A stretch of 44,022 bases of DNA. Origin: DATLMR01 sp035634255 (GTDB lineage Bacteria; Acidobacteriota; Blastocatellia; UBA7656). The stretch is taken from assembly GCA_035634255.1 (NCBI GenBank), contig DASQDI010000044.1, positions 1-44,022 of the forward strand. The letters are read 5' to 3'. Each line of letters starts with the position of its first letter. Position 1 is the first letter of the stretch. This document shows, piece after piece, positions 8,513-16,896 of the stretch. The notes under the pieces are model-generated. The model was not told the origin of the DNA, ran no database searches, and worked only from the letters and a program-made list of their open reading frames with translations. The position numbers and the translations under genes are program-made.

Positions 8513-9130
8513 TCAGTCGCGCCAGCCGACTTTGCGAGCCCAGTCGTCTTCCCCTTTTCGCCGCTTCGCCAGGTCCGAGGGCGGTCGCTCGGCCGAAGAC
8601 GCCGCCTGCGCCCGCATCCGCGCGAGGTTCTCTTCAAGCGTCGCGAGCCCGGCCGCGCGGCGGCGCTCATTCACGTGCTCCGCGTCTTCTATCCGAGGGT
8701 AGGGGCTCATCTCGCCGTTTTCGTCCCAGTCGTATTGCGTGCCGTAAATTTGCGGCCGGCCTTCGCAGGCGCGAATCCTGTCTTCGAGGTAGGCGACCTG
8801 CCACTCCGGGGCCTCCGCTCGCGCCGCGGCCTCTTTAAGCAGTTCCAGCCCGCGCCTCTGAAAGGCGGGCTCTCCTATCGCATGCTGGACGATCAGCCAC
8901 GCGGCACCCTCCCCGTCCTCGCCGGCGAGGCTCAGGCCGGGCCACCCGCACGCGTCGAAGATGGCGGACAGCCGGGCCGAGTTACGCCGGTGCACGGCTT
9001 CCATTCGCGGGTGGTAGCCTTCGAAAAGCGAGCCGTCCGCGGCAAGCTCTTCGCGCGTGGCATTGTCCTCCGCGACCATCTCCAGCAATTCATGCCGCAG
9101 GTTTTCATCAATCGATTTGCCGTCACTCAT
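8513..9130 (-). CDS. DUF6624-family protein
   Basis: A 205-residue soluble protein. The central block GWPGLSLAGEDGEGAAWLIV, then QHA, FQRRGLELLKEA, VAYLEDRI and GRPQIYGTQYDWDENGE, followed by PIEDAEHVNERR-like text, is the recurring pattern of the DUF6624 family, whose function is unknown. I prefer the ATG at 9130 to the GTG one codon upstream because AAGGAG lies eight bases ahead of it. Its start is only 13 bp from the stop of the CPBP protease gene on the same strand, so the two are probably co-transcribed. The C-terminal 40 residues are charged and low in complexity. Confidence 0.75.
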   Translation of the reverse strand: MSDGKSIDENLRHELLEMVAEDNATREELAADGSLFEGYHPRMEAVHRRNSARLSAIFDACGWPGLSLAGEDGEGAAWLIVQHAIGEPAFQRRGLELLKEAAARAEAPEWQVAYLEDRIRACEGRPQIYGTQYDWDENGEMSPYPRIEDAEHVNERRRAAGLATLEENLARMRAQAASSAERPPSDLAKRRKGEDDWARKVGWRD

Positions 9131-9143
9131 CACATCTTCTCCT

Positions 9144-9860
9144 TTATCGAAGGAAGCTCGCTATGAAATTATTCAGTATGTGCGCCGCCACGCTCGGCCA
9201 GATCGAGCCCGAGAGCTTCACCAGATAGCCGAGGAAAAGGGAGAGTATGAACATCGTCACGGAGGTGACCGCCATCCACGGCTTGAAGCCCGTCGCCCAT
9301 AGCCAGTGCGGCCAGTGAATCGACACGAAGAGGACGGAGGTTAGCAGGTTCGCCTTCCAGAATCCCATCCGCTCTCCGAGTTCGGTCAGGATGAAGCCCC
9401 TATACAGAATCTCTTCGGACACGGGGGAGAACGCGACGCCGAAGAGCACGGCCAGCCATTCGCGCGCGCCCGAATCGAACAGCGCCGCGAGAGTCTTCCC
9501 CGAGGTGAAGAGCTCGAAGGCGATGACGCCCGCGAAATAGAGCGCGATTGCGGCCGCGGAGTACAGCAGCCTCTTCCCTCCGACGGGCGTGCTGATCTTT
9601 AGAACCTTGAGCGGCGCTCTCCTCTCCACGACGGCGACGTAAACGACCGCCGGGATTACCCAGAGCGCGAGCTTGACGGAGTTGGCATAAATCTCCTTCA
9701 ACAGTCCGGACTCGATCCCCTCGTCGATGGGATAAAAGACGGTGGCCCTGAGCGACCATGCGATGAAGAACAATGAGAGGAATACGACGAGGGCTTTGGT
9801 CGAGCCCGCGCGGGCGGGCTCGCCGTGCGCGCGGCCGGTGGTAATCGGCTGTTCTTTCAT
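9144..9860 (-). CDS. CPBP-family intramembrane glutamic endopeptidase
   Basis: The 238-residue protein has several membrane spans (about 23-43, 62-78, 98-118, 135-148, 170-190, 195-215). It carries the CPBP/Abi signature SEEILYRGF with Glu149-Glu150 and Arg154, then HWPHW (His182, His185) and a final HILNN. Members cleave within the membrane; eukaryotic relatives process CAAX-prenylated proteins, while bacterial ones have roles in bacteriocin immunity or regulation. Substrate here is unknown. The start ATG at 9860 has only a weak ribosome site. It precedes the DUF6624 gene by 13 bp. Confidence 0.88.
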   Translation of the reverse strand: MKEQPITTGRAHGEPARAGSTKALVVFLSLFFIAWSLRATVFYPIDEGIESGLLKEIYANSVKLALWVIPAVVYVAVVERRAPLKVLKISTPVGGKRLLYSAAAIALYFAGVIAFELFTSGKTLAALFDSGAREWLAVLFGVAFSPVSEEILYRGFILTELGERMGFWKANLLTSVLFVSIHWPHWLWATGFKPWMAVTSVTMFILSLFLGYLVKLSGSIWPSVAAHILNNFIASFLR

Positions 9861-9875
9861 AAATCGATCCCGCGA

Positions 9876-10283
9876 TCAGGAGTTATAGATGTCCTCTCCT
9901 TCAACCCGCTCGACGATCACGGCCGTGCCGTACGCGAAGACCTCCGTCACGCCAGTCGCGATCTCCGTCGCGTCGTACCGGGCGCCGACGATGGCGTTGG
10001 CCCCGATCTCCGTCGCGTGCTGAATCATGATCGCGAATGCGTCGGCGCGCGCGTGCTCGCACAACTGGGTCCAGGCCGTGATGTTGCCGCCGACTATGGT
10101 TTGAAGCTGCGCGCCGATTGTCTTGAACACGGAGCGGGACCTAACCACTATGCCGCGAACGATGCCGAGGCTCCGCGTGACGCGGAACCCCGGCAGCTCG
10201 AACGCCGTCGTCACCATGTGGTCCGAGACCGAATACCTGGGCTGGCTGATTTCGTAAGGGACCTTCTTCTGTAGGTTGTCCAC
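9876..10283 (-). CDS. YbjQ-family (UPF0145/DUF74) protein
   Basis: A 135-residue protein of the YbjQ family, a pentamer-forming fold sometimes labelled heavy-metal binding; function is unproven. The core is visible as LGIVRGIVVRSRSV, then ANAIVGARYDATEI and a C-terminal TEVFAYGTAVIVE. Two in-frame GTG codons compete: that at 10289 touches the ribosome site GGAGGGG, while that at 10283 is spaced about six bases from it, so I use 10283. It ends 15 bp ahead of the CPBP gene on the same strand, forming a short minus-strand group with the genes that follow. Confidence 0.85.
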   Translation of the reverse strand: MDNLQKKVPYEISQPRYSVSDHMVTTAFELPGFRVTRSLGIVRGIVVRSRSVFKTIGAQLQTIVGGNITAWTQLCEHARADAFAIMIQHATEIGANAIVGARYDATEIATGVTEVFAYGTAVIVERVEGEDIYNS

Positions 10284-10392
10284 CGGCACCCCTCCACTTC
10301 GAGTTTTCGGGCCTTATGCCCGTAACAGTTTCTACACTTTTACCCGAGGGCTCAAGCCCCGGGGCCGGAGGCCGAGTCGCCGGACAAAATCG

Positions 10393-10421
10393 TTGACACC
10401 GCATGGGGCTTATGCTATACC
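10393..10421 (+). promoter_or_regulatory. Sigma70-type promoter for the GMC oxidoreductase
   Basis: TTGACA at 10393-10398 and TATACC at 10416-10421 are separated by exactly 17 bp. Transcription would start near 10428, giving a leader of about 300 nt before the oxidoreductase ATG at 10727. Confidence 0.6.
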
Positions 10422-10427
10422 TATGCC

Positions 10428-10726
10428 CGCTTAGTCGTAACGAGGCTCACACAGGTCTTATACTTTCCCCAATGTTGGCGTCTTTCTAAACCCGGTTGTT
10501 GGACCATCGAGGTTCCCGACTAAAAGCGAGCAATCCCCGTGGCTCAACATAAAAAAGGCTCTTCGACGTTGAGCATAGACCTAACACTTACTTGCAGCCG
10601 ATCCGGCCGGCCACCGGTCCGGCGGGCATGGCGGGTACCAGAAATCGCGCCGGGGCCGTCCTAGCGGGATTTCAAGACGGGGCGACCGGGCCTTTCCGCG
10701 CCCGATTGCCCGCAAGGGAAAAAAGC
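10428..10726 (+). other. Long 5' leader with an inverted repeat
   Basis: About 300 bp with no supported gene. It holds a perfect 7-bp inverted repeat (GCTCAAC at 10542-10548, GTTGAGC at 10568-10574) enclosing an A-rich loop. An open frame extends upstream from the oxidoreductase through part of this leader, but it lacks a ribosome site and has atypical composition, so I treat it as untranslated. No known riboswitch consensus is recognised. Confidence 0.4.
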
Positions 10727-12622
10727 ATGAGCACAGAAACGAACGGTAATCCGACATATGATTACGCCATCATCGGCTCGGGCGCGGGCGGCGGGCCGCT
10801 CGCGGCGAATCTGGCGAAAGCGGGCAAGAAGGTGCTTCTGCTCGAAGCCGGTGGCGACCCCTCGAACTACCACTACCACGTGCCCGTCTTTCACGGCCTT
10901 GCCACCGAGGACCCGGAGATGAAGTGGGACTACTTCGTGCGCCACTACTCCGACGACGCGCAGCAGCGCCGCGACTCGAAGTTCACCCCCGAGCGCGACG
11001 GGGTCCTCTACCCGCGCGCGGGCACCCTGGGCGGGTGCACGTCACACAACGCGATGATCACCATCTACGGGCACAACAGCGACTGGGACGCCATCGCCCA
11101 GTTGATGGGGGACGACTCCTGGAAAAGCGATAACATGCGGAAGTACTTCGAGAGGCTGGAACAGTGCCAGTACGCGAGGCGTCCGGGCACCTATTCCAGC
11201 AACCCCCTCCTGGCCTTCTTCGAGCGCCTCCGCAACCTGTTCGGCGGGGACTCCGGGAACCCGAGCCGCCACGGCTACGACGGGTGGCTGACGACCAACA
11301 CCGCCGACCCGAAGCTGATCATAAAGGATGAGCGGCTGGTCAAAGTCGTCTTCTCGGCCGCCGCGCAGGCCTTGGTCGAGAACATCGGCAGACCTCTGGA
11401 ACGCATCGAGACTCGCTTCGACCCGAACGACTGGCGCGTGATCAACTCGAACCCCGAGGGGATCACCGTCACGCCCCTCGCGACCAGCGGCGGCAAGCGG
11501 CGCAGCGTGCGCGACTGCATACGCGCGGTGCAGGAAAAGTTCCCCGACAACCTGATCGTGAAGACGAAGGCGCTAGTCACCCGCGTTCTATTCGACGCCG
11601 AGAACAAGGCCATCGGGGTCGAATACCTCGACGGCGAGCACCTGTACCGCGCCGACCCGCAGGCCCCGTCGGGCGGCGGCACGGACCCCGGCGACGCGAT
11701 CAAGCGGACCATCTACGTCAACAAGGAGGTCATCATAAGCGCGGGCGCGTTCAACACCCCCCAACTGCTTAAGCTGTCGGGCATCGGGCCGAGGGAGGAG
11801 TTGGAGAAGCACGGGATAGAGGTCCGCGTCGACCTGCCCGGCGTCGGGGAGAACCTCCAGGACCGCTACGAGGTCTGCGTGATCACGGAGATGGAGAAGG
11901 ATTTCGAGATACTGGAGAAGGCCACCTTCATGCCCCCGGCCGAAGGCGAGCCCGGCGACCCGTATTTCATCGAGTGGCAATCCGGCAAGGGGCTTTACAC
12001 CACGAACGGGGCCGTCATCGGGGTCATCAAGAGGTCGGACCCGAGCCGCCCCGACCCCGACCTCTTCATCTTCGGACTGCCCGGCTTCTTCAAAGGTTAC
12101 TACCCCGGTTACTCGAAGGAGTTGGAGCGCGGGAGGAACTTCTTCAGCTGGGCCATACTCAAGGCGCACACCCGCAACACGGCGGGCCGCGTCACCCTGA
12201 AGTCGGCCGACCCGCGCGACGTGCCTCACATCGAGTTCCGCTACTTCAACGAAGGGAATGACGTGAACGGAGAAGACCTGGATTCCGTGGCGGCGGGCGT
12301 GGAATTCGTGAGGCGGATGAACAAGTACATACGCCTCATCGCCAAAAGAGAGGTGCTGCCGGGCGAAAACATAAAGACGCCCGAGCAGATTAAAGAATTC
12401 ATCAGGAATGAAGCGTGGGGCCATCACGCATCCTGCACCTGCAAGATCGGGCCTAAAGATGACCCGATGGCCGTCCTCGACAGCCGCTTCCGCGTCTACG
12501 GGACGAAGAACCTCAGGGTCGTGGACGCCTCGGTCTTCCCGCGCATACCCGGCTTCTTCATCGTTACGCCGATCTACATGATCAGCGAGAAGGCGAGCGA
12601 TGTTATTCTGGAGGATGGATAG
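10727..12622 (+). CDS. GMC-family FAD-dependent oxidoreductase
   Basis: The 631-residue flavoenzyme begins at MSTETNGNPTYDYAIIGSGAGGGPLA, giving the FAD dinucleotide-binding motif about 14 residues in. GTLGGCTSHNAMI near 105, an SAGAFNTPQLLKLSGIGP block (GMC signature 2) near 342, and the C-terminal HHASCTCKIG and VDASVFPRIPG blocks complete the family. GMC enzymes oxidise alcohols, sugars or cholines; the substrate here is unknown and no signal peptide is seen. The catalytic His of the H-x(3)-T-C motif is kept, but the second catalytic position, usually His or Asn in a GNxN-type motif, reads PGFFIVTP here. The stop is followed within one base by a dispersed repeat. A patatin-like gene follows at 107 bp. 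Confidence 0.92.
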   Translation: MSTETNGNPTYDYAIIGSGAGGGPLAANLAKAGKKVLLLEAGGDPSNYHYHVPVFHGLATEDPEMKWDYFVRHYSDDAQQRRDSKFTPERDGVLYPRAGTLGGCTSHNAMITIYGHNSDWDAIAQLMGDDSWKSDNMRKYFERLEQCQYARRPGTYSSNPLLAFFERLRNLFGGDSGNPSRHGYDGWLTTNTADPKLIIKDERLVKVVFSAAAQALVENIGRPLERIETRFDPNDWRVINSNPEGITVTPLATSGGKRRSVRDCIRAVQEKFPDNLIVKTKALVTRVLFDAENKAIGVEYLDGEHLYRADPQAPSGGGTDPGDAIKRTIYVNKEVIISAGAFNTPQLLKLSGIGPREELEKHGIEVRVDLPGVGENLQDRYEVCVITEMEKDFEILEKATFMPPAEGEPGDPYFIEWQSGKGLYTTNGAVIGVIKRSDPSRPDPDLFIFGLPGFFKGYYPGYSKELERGRNFFSWAILKAHTRNTAGRVTLKSADPRDVPHIEFRYFNEGNDVNGEDLDSVAAGVEFVRRMNKYIRLIAKREVLPGENIKTPEQIKEFIRNEAWGHHASCTCKIGPKDDPMAVLDSRFRVYGTKNLRVVDASVFPRIPGFFIVTPIYMISEKASDVILEDG

Positions 12623-12696
12623 GTCAGGGGCCGGGGTAGGAAATGATTCTATAAATAGAATCCGAAATGCTCCTTCCTTAGTCCCTGGCCCCTGAC
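12623..12696. repeat. Dispersed GC-rich intergenic repeat, copy A
   Basis: Outer arms 12623-12636 and 12683-12696 (core GTCAGGGGCC / GGCCCCTGAC) pair over 13 of 14 positions. Inside is a second palindrome, GATTCTAT-AA-ATAGAATC at 12645-12662. The same words occur near 15348-15475 and 20133-20168. It starts directly after the GMC oxidoreductase stop codon. Confidence 0.7.
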
Positions 12697-12729
12697 TCCT
12701 GAACACTGACCCTGATTCCGGAGCTTCAA

Positions 12730-13641
12730 ATGATGCAAGAACCTGTTCATTCCCCGGCCCCCGATCTCCGGCCTCTGGCCGCCGAGCGAGACCTCGCCAT
12801 CACTTTTGCGGGAGGCGGGAACAGGTCGTTTTATCAGCTCGGCCTGATGAAACGCTGGCGCGAGCAACTGCTGCCGCGAGCCGCCGTCCTCGCGACGTGC
12901 AGCGCCGGGGCCTGCGTCGCCACGATAATGTTGAGCGGGCGGGAGGAAGAGACCGGGGAGTTCTTCAAAAAACGGCGCGACGGGGTGACTAAAAATTTTG
13001 ACTGGGCGCGGCTCCTGTCGGGCCAGCGGCCCACTCCGCACGAGCCGATTTACCGCGACACCCTGCTCCATGCCCTCGCCGACGGAGGGCTCGACCGCGT
13101 CAGGTCGCAGCCCTTCCCCATACTCATCCTGACCACGGCCTTCCCGAGAGGCGTGCCCGCTTTCGCGGCGGTCCTGCTCGGCCTCTGCGCTTACAACATT
13201 GAGAAGAGTTTCCGCGCGGGCATGGTCCACCCGTCGTACGGGCGGCGCGTGGGCTTCAGCGCGATGGCATTCGATGCGCGGAGGTGCGAGACCGCGGAGG
13301 AGTTGGCCAGCCTGATCATCGCTTCGTCGTCCACTCCGCCCTTCACGTCCATCGGCAGTTTCGCGGGCCGCCGCCTGCTCGACGGAGGGATAATCGACAA
13401 CGTCCCGGCCTTCATGGGTGACGAGGCGCAGGGCGTGCGAAGAAATCTCGTGCTGCTCACGAGCCCCTACCCCGCGGGCGTCACAGGCCGCCGCGGGTCG
13501 CGCCTCTACATCGCTCCCGACCGGCCCCTCCCCATCGAGCGGTGGGACTTCACCCGGCCCGAATTGCTCGAAGCCACCATCGCCGCGGGAGAGCGCGACG
13601 CGGAGAGCAATCAACCCCTGCTAGACGAGTTTCTCGCCTGA
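12730..13641 (+). CDS. Patatin-like phospholipase family protein
   Basis: A 303-residue serine hydrolase of the patatin type. The oxyanion-hole motif is FAGGGNRSFYQLG near 24-36; the nucleophile elbow is ATCSAGA near 56-62, with Thr in place of the first glycine of GxSxG; the dyad aspartate lies in LDGGIIDNVPAF near 219-229. Such enzymes hydrolyse acyl esters of phospholipids or neutral lipids. There is no signal peptide. The ATG at 12730 has CGGAG seven bases upstream; a second ATG follows immediately. It follows the GMC gene on the same strand and may share its transcript. Confidence 0.88.
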   Translation: MMQEPVHSPAPDLRPLAAERDLAITFAGGGNRSFYQLGLMKRWREQLLPRAAVLATCSAGACVATIMLSGREEETGEFFKKRRDGVTKNFDWARLLSGQRPTPHEPIYRDTLLHALADGGLDRVRSQPFPILILTTAFPRGVPAFAAVLLGLCAYNIEKSFRAGMVHPSYGRRVGFSAMAFDARRCETAEELASLIIASSSTPPFTSIGSFAGRRLLDGGIIDNVPAFMGDEAQGVRRNLVLLTSPYPAGVTGRRGSRLYIAPDRPLPIERWDFTRPELLEATIAAGERDAESNQPLLDEFLA

Positions 13642-13671
13642 TCCGCGGGCGCCTTCTCTCGAAGTCGGCGC

Positions 13672-15330
13672 TCACGCCTTCAGGTCGGCGGTGGGCAAAA
13701 ACTTCGGCGGCCTGCGGTGCTTCGTCGCCTGCTCGAAAGCGTAAGCAATCCTGATGAGCGCGGGCTCGCTGTAGGCCCTGCCGAAGAAAGATATGCCCAC
13801 CGGGAGGCCGAATATGTACCCCGAGGGGACCGATATATTCGGGTACCCGGCCACCGCAGCGGGCGTCGAGCTGCCGCCCGAGTAGTGGTCCCCATTGACC
13901 AGGTCCGTCACCCACGGCGCCCCTCCCGTAGGGCCCACCAGGGCGTCCAGCCTGTGTGCCCGCATCACCGCGTCTATCCCCTGCGCCCTCGAGAGGCGAA
14001 GGTTCTTGCTGAGAGCGAGCCGGTACTCCCTGCTAGTGAGCGGCCCCTTGGCCTCGGCCATCACGAATATCTCCTGCCCGAAATACGGCATCTCCTTTTC
14101 GCGATTCTTCTCGTTGAATTCGATCAGGTCTTTCAGCGAGCGGGCCGGAGCGGAAGGCCCGAGGCCGGCGAGGTACTTATTGAGATCGGCCTTGAATTCA
14201 TAAAGGAGCACCTGGAACTCGGAGTCGTCGAACTTACCGGCCGTGGGCATGTTCGCCGGGTCGATCACCACCGCGCCCTCCCGCTTCATCACGTCGATGG
14301 CCTCGTTCAGCAGTTTATCCACCTTCTCGCTGAAGCCGAAAAAGTTGCGGGCGACCCCGATGCGCGCGCCCTTGAGCCCGCGCGCGTCGAGAAACTTCGT
14401 GTAGTCCGCGTGAGACTTTCCCCGGCCCCCGGCCGTCGCCGCGTCCCTCGGGTCGACTCCCACGAGCGCGCCGAGGAGTATCGCCGCGTCCGCCACGGTC
14501 CTCGCCATCGGCCCCGCCGTGTCCTGGCTGTGGGCGATGGGGATTATCCCCGACCGGCTCACCAGCCCGAGCGTCGGCTTGATCCCGACGATTGAGTTGG
14601 CCGACGAGGGGCAGACTATGGAGCCGTCCGTCTCCGTGCCGACTGCCGCCGCCGCCAAACTGGCCGCCACAGCCACTCCTGAGCCCGAGCTTGAGCCGCA
14701 GGGGTTTCTGTCGAGGGCGTAAGGGTTGCGTGTTAACCCTCCGCGACCGCTCCACCCGCTGATCGAGCGGGTGGACCTGAAGTTGGCCCACTCGCTCAGG
14801 TTCGTCTTGCCCAGTATCACGGCCCCGGCCTTCCTCAACTGCTCCGCGACGAATGCGTCTTTAGACGCGATTGAGCCCGCGAGCGCGAGCGAGCCCGCGG
14901 ACGTGGCCATGCGGTCGGCGGTATCAATGTTGTCTTTGATGAGGATGGGTATTCCGTGAAGCGGGCCCCGCGGCCCCCTCTCCCTGCGCTCGCGGTCAAG
15001 CTCCCCGGCTATCGAGAGGGCGTCGGGGTTGACCTCGATGACGGAGTTGATCGCCGGCCCCTGCCTGTCGATCTCTTCGATGCGCGCGAGGTACATCTCC
15101 GTGATCGAGCGCGACGTGTACTCGCCGGACTTGATCCCCGCCTGCAATTCGGCCACGGAAACCTCTTCGAGCGCGAACGGCTTCACGGCCGGCGCGCTCG
15201 CCGCCGAGCTTGCCACCGGGCGAGGCAGATACGGGACGGCGAGGGCCGCCGTGCCGCCCGCCAACCCCTTCCGCAAAAACCCTCTGCGATTCAGGCCGGG
15301 CTTCTTTGAAGTTTTCTTACCTTGAGTCAT
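13672..15330 (-). CDS. Amidase-signature family protein, Tat-exported
   Basis: The 552-residue enzyme opens with a twin-arginine signal: NRRGFLRKG at 14-22 followed by a hydrophobic stretch and a small-residue cleavage zone near 45. The amidase Ser-cisSer-Lys triad can be placed: Lys132 in ILIKDNIDT, the GSSSGSG loop at 212-218 holding the cis-serine, and the nucleophile Ser237 in TETDGSIVC. These enzymes hydrolyse carboxamides; substrate specificity cannot be read. The folded enzyme is probably exported to the periplasm. The ATG at 15330 has GGAGA eight bases upstream. Convergent with the patatin-like gene (30 bp apart). Confidence 0.92.
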   Translation of the reverse strand: MTQGKKTSKKPGLNRRGFLRKGLAGGTAALAVPYLPRPVASSAASAPAVKPFALEEVSVAELQAGIKSGEYTSRSITEMYLARIEEIDRQGPAINSVIEVNPDALSIAGELDRERRERGPRGPLHGIPILIKDNIDTADRMATSAGSLALAGSIASKDAFVAEQLRKAGAVILGKTNLSEWANFRSTRSISGWSGRGGLTRNPYALDRNPCGSSSGSGVAVAASLAAAAVGTETDGSIVCPSSANSIVGIKPTLGLVSRSGIIPIAHSQDTAGPMARTVADAAILLGALVGVDPRDAATAGGRGKSHADYTKFLDARGLKGARIGVARNFFGFSEKVDKLLNEAIDVMKREGAVVIDPANMPTAGKFDDSEFQVLLYEFKADLNKYLAGLGPSAPARSLKDLIEFNEKNREKEMPYFGQEIFVMAEAKGPLTSREYRLALSKNLRLSRAQGIDAVMRAHRLDALVGPTGGAPWVTDLVNGDHYSGGSSTPAAVAGYPNISVPSGYIFGLPVGISFFGRAYSEPALIRIAYAFEQATKHRRPPKFLPTADLKA

Positions 15331-15347
15331 CGATATTCTCCAGAGGC

Positions 15348-15475
15348 CGGTGGCCGGGGGCCAGGGGCCGGTGATGCCGCTAGTGATTTTGATTTAATCG
15401 AAAAGAATTCCGTAAAGAGAATCTGAAATATTTTTCCTCAGCCCCTGCCCCCTGAATCCTGGCCACCGGCCCCTG
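15348..15475. repeat. Dispersed GC-rich intergenic repeat, copy B
   Basis: Inverted arms CAGGGGCCGGTG at 15362-15373 and CACCGGCCCCTG at 15464-15475 are perfect complements; a second pair lies at 15348-15359 and 15458-15469 with one mismatch. The middle carries AATTCCGTAAAGAGAATCTGAAAT-type text matching copy A in pattern. The right arm is read as the last codons of the GNAT gene. Confidence 0.65.
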
Positions 15476-16277
15476 AGGTAAACTTCGTCCGCGCGTAGAC
15501 GATGTTGAAGCCCCGCTTCTGGACGTTGCGCTGAGAGACGGTGCCGGGCAAAGTCGTCACGGTCGCGAGGTCGCAGCCCTTCTCCGCGGCGAAGCTGAGC
15601 CGGGCCTTAAGCAGGTCCGTCTGAATTCCGAGGTTGCGGTAACCGAGCAGCGTGCTCGCGCCCGCGAGCATCGCCACGCCGTCTTTGATGAAGACCGCGC
15701 CGCCTCCCGCCGGCTTCCCGTCGCGGAAAGCGCCGAAGCAGGCGCAGTTGGATTGGCGGAAGAAGACTTTGAAAAGGTCCGCCAGAGATTCCGTGACGGG
15801 CCCGCCCTCGACGAACCCTTCGGTCACGGCCCTCGCGAAATCATCGATCTCTTCCGGCTTGATTTCGCGCACGCCGTTCTCGGAATCGGAGGGGGCGTCG
15901 AGAAGGTCTCTCCCGTCCACGCTCTTCGCCTGAACGTCCGTGTACTCCGTGACCCTGTAGCCCCTCTCCATGAAGAGGTGGGTCAGGCTCATGTCCGCGA
16001 GGTGAGAGGTCTCGACATTGACCGGGGCGCCCCGCTGCCTGAAGAACTCTTCCAGTTCGATCAGCTCCGCTTCCGTCACGGGGCCGTCCAGCCCCAGCCC
16101 GAAAGCCTGGGTGAGCAGGGAATGAACGCCCGCGAAGACGGCGTACCCGGTGTTGATCTTTTTGTACACGCCCTCGGAGAAATTATGATACCGGTTATAA
16201 GCCGCGACGAACTCCACGTGGTTGAGCGCCTCGGCGGTCTCAAGCCTCAGGGCGAGCTCTCTGCTTGAAAATATCAT
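15438..16277 (-). CDS. GNAT-family acetyltransferase
   Basis: The 279-residue protein has a GNAT fold in its C-terminal half: REIKPEEIDDFARAVTEGF opens it near 136, GGGAVFIKDGVAMLAGASTL is the beta4 region, and LGIQTDLLKARLSFAAEKGCDLATVTT corresponds to the acetyl-CoA loop and following helix, with the usual R/Q-x-x-G-x-G/A reduced to YRNLGIQT. NVQKRGFNIVYARTKF closes the fold. The N-terminal 130 residues resemble a second, degenerate GNAT-like unit. The last 14 residues, glycine-rich, are encoded by the dispersed repeat at 15438-15475, so the tail is probably a recent extension. Acceptor unknown. Confidence 0.8.
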   Translation of the reverse strand: MIFSSRELALRLETAEALNHVEFVAAYNRYHNFSEGVYKKINTGYAVFAGVHSLLTQAFGLGLDGPVTEAELIELEEFFRQRGAPVNVETSHLADMSLTHLFMERGYRVTEYTDVQAKSVDGRDLLDAPSDSENGVREIKPEEIDDFARAVTEGFVEGGPVTESLADLFKVFFRQSNCACFGAFRDGKPAGGGAVFIKDGVAMLAGASTLLGYRNLGIQTDLLKARLSFAAEKGCDLATVTTLPGTVSQRNVQKRGFNIVYARTKFTSGAGGQDSGGRG

Positions 16278-16340
16278 GAACGTTTCGCTCTCTTATAAAC
16301 TGGATTCTTATCAACCGCGCCGCACCCCATCGCCTGCCAT

Positions 16341-16853
16341 TCACCGGCGGTTTATCTCAGCGTCGGGCTTCTTCAGCATCTCCGTCGTGTGCTCGCTCAC
16401 GCTTGAACCCGGCTCGGAGAGCCAGTTCCGTGGCGGGGCCTCCGATAATGCGGCGGCCCTCTGGCCCGAGAGCTCCGGAGCCTCGCCCCTTTGATTCCTC
16501 GACTTCTCCAGCAGCAGGCGGATCGGCGTCGAGATGAGGAGGATCAGGAACTTCAGAGGCAGGACGTTCCATATGATGAAGAACAGGACGACGTCCGCGA
16601 GCGAGGTCACGGTCGCCTGCCCTAGCAGCTTCCACGAGTTGGCCGTGGAGCGGTTGAGCGCCTTCGCCGGGGCGTCCTTGAAGACGTGCTCAGAGTATCG
16701 GGCGATGAGGTGGTCCAGGGCCATGTCGGTCCGGGTGAAGAAATCGCCCGAGGTCCCGGACAGGGCTTGAGACACGGCCTCAAGGTTGGTGCCGCAGGCG
16801 ACGCAGAACTTCAGATCGCGGCTGTTGTCTCTTCCACAATTCGGGCAGAACAT
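16341..16853 (-). CDS. Zinc-ribbon membrane protein, paralogue 1
   Basis: A 170-residue protein beginning MFCPNCGRDNSRDLKFCVACG, a four-cysteine zinc ribbon with CxxC pairs at 3-6 and 17-20. A hydrophobic segment lies near 80-115 (VVLFFIIWNVLPLKFLILLI), probably one or two membrane spans. The C-terminal tail contains SVSEHTTEML. The protein encoded at 31789-32391 shares the zinc ribbon and a tail reading SVTEHTTRHL, so the two are paralogues. AGGAGA lies seven bases before the ATG. Function unknown; a membrane-anchored metal or nucleic-acid sensor is only a guess. Confidence 0.8.
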   Translation of the reverse strand: MFCPNCGRDNSRDLKFCVACGTNLEAVSQALSGTSGDFFTRTDMALDHLIARYSEHVFKDAPAKALNRSTANSWKLLGQATVTSLADVVLFFIIWNVLPLKFLILLISTPIRLLLEKSRNQRGEAPELSGQRAAALSEAPPRNWLSEPGSSVSEHTTEMLKKPDAEINRR

Positions 16854-16896
16854 AAGCCTTTCTCCTGATTCATCGCGATGAATCTGATCGGACGGT

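Noticed and set aside
10592..10726. An N-terminal extension of the GMC oxidoreductase
   Set aside because: No ribosome site, and the FAD motif already sits at the expected distance from the ATG at 10727.
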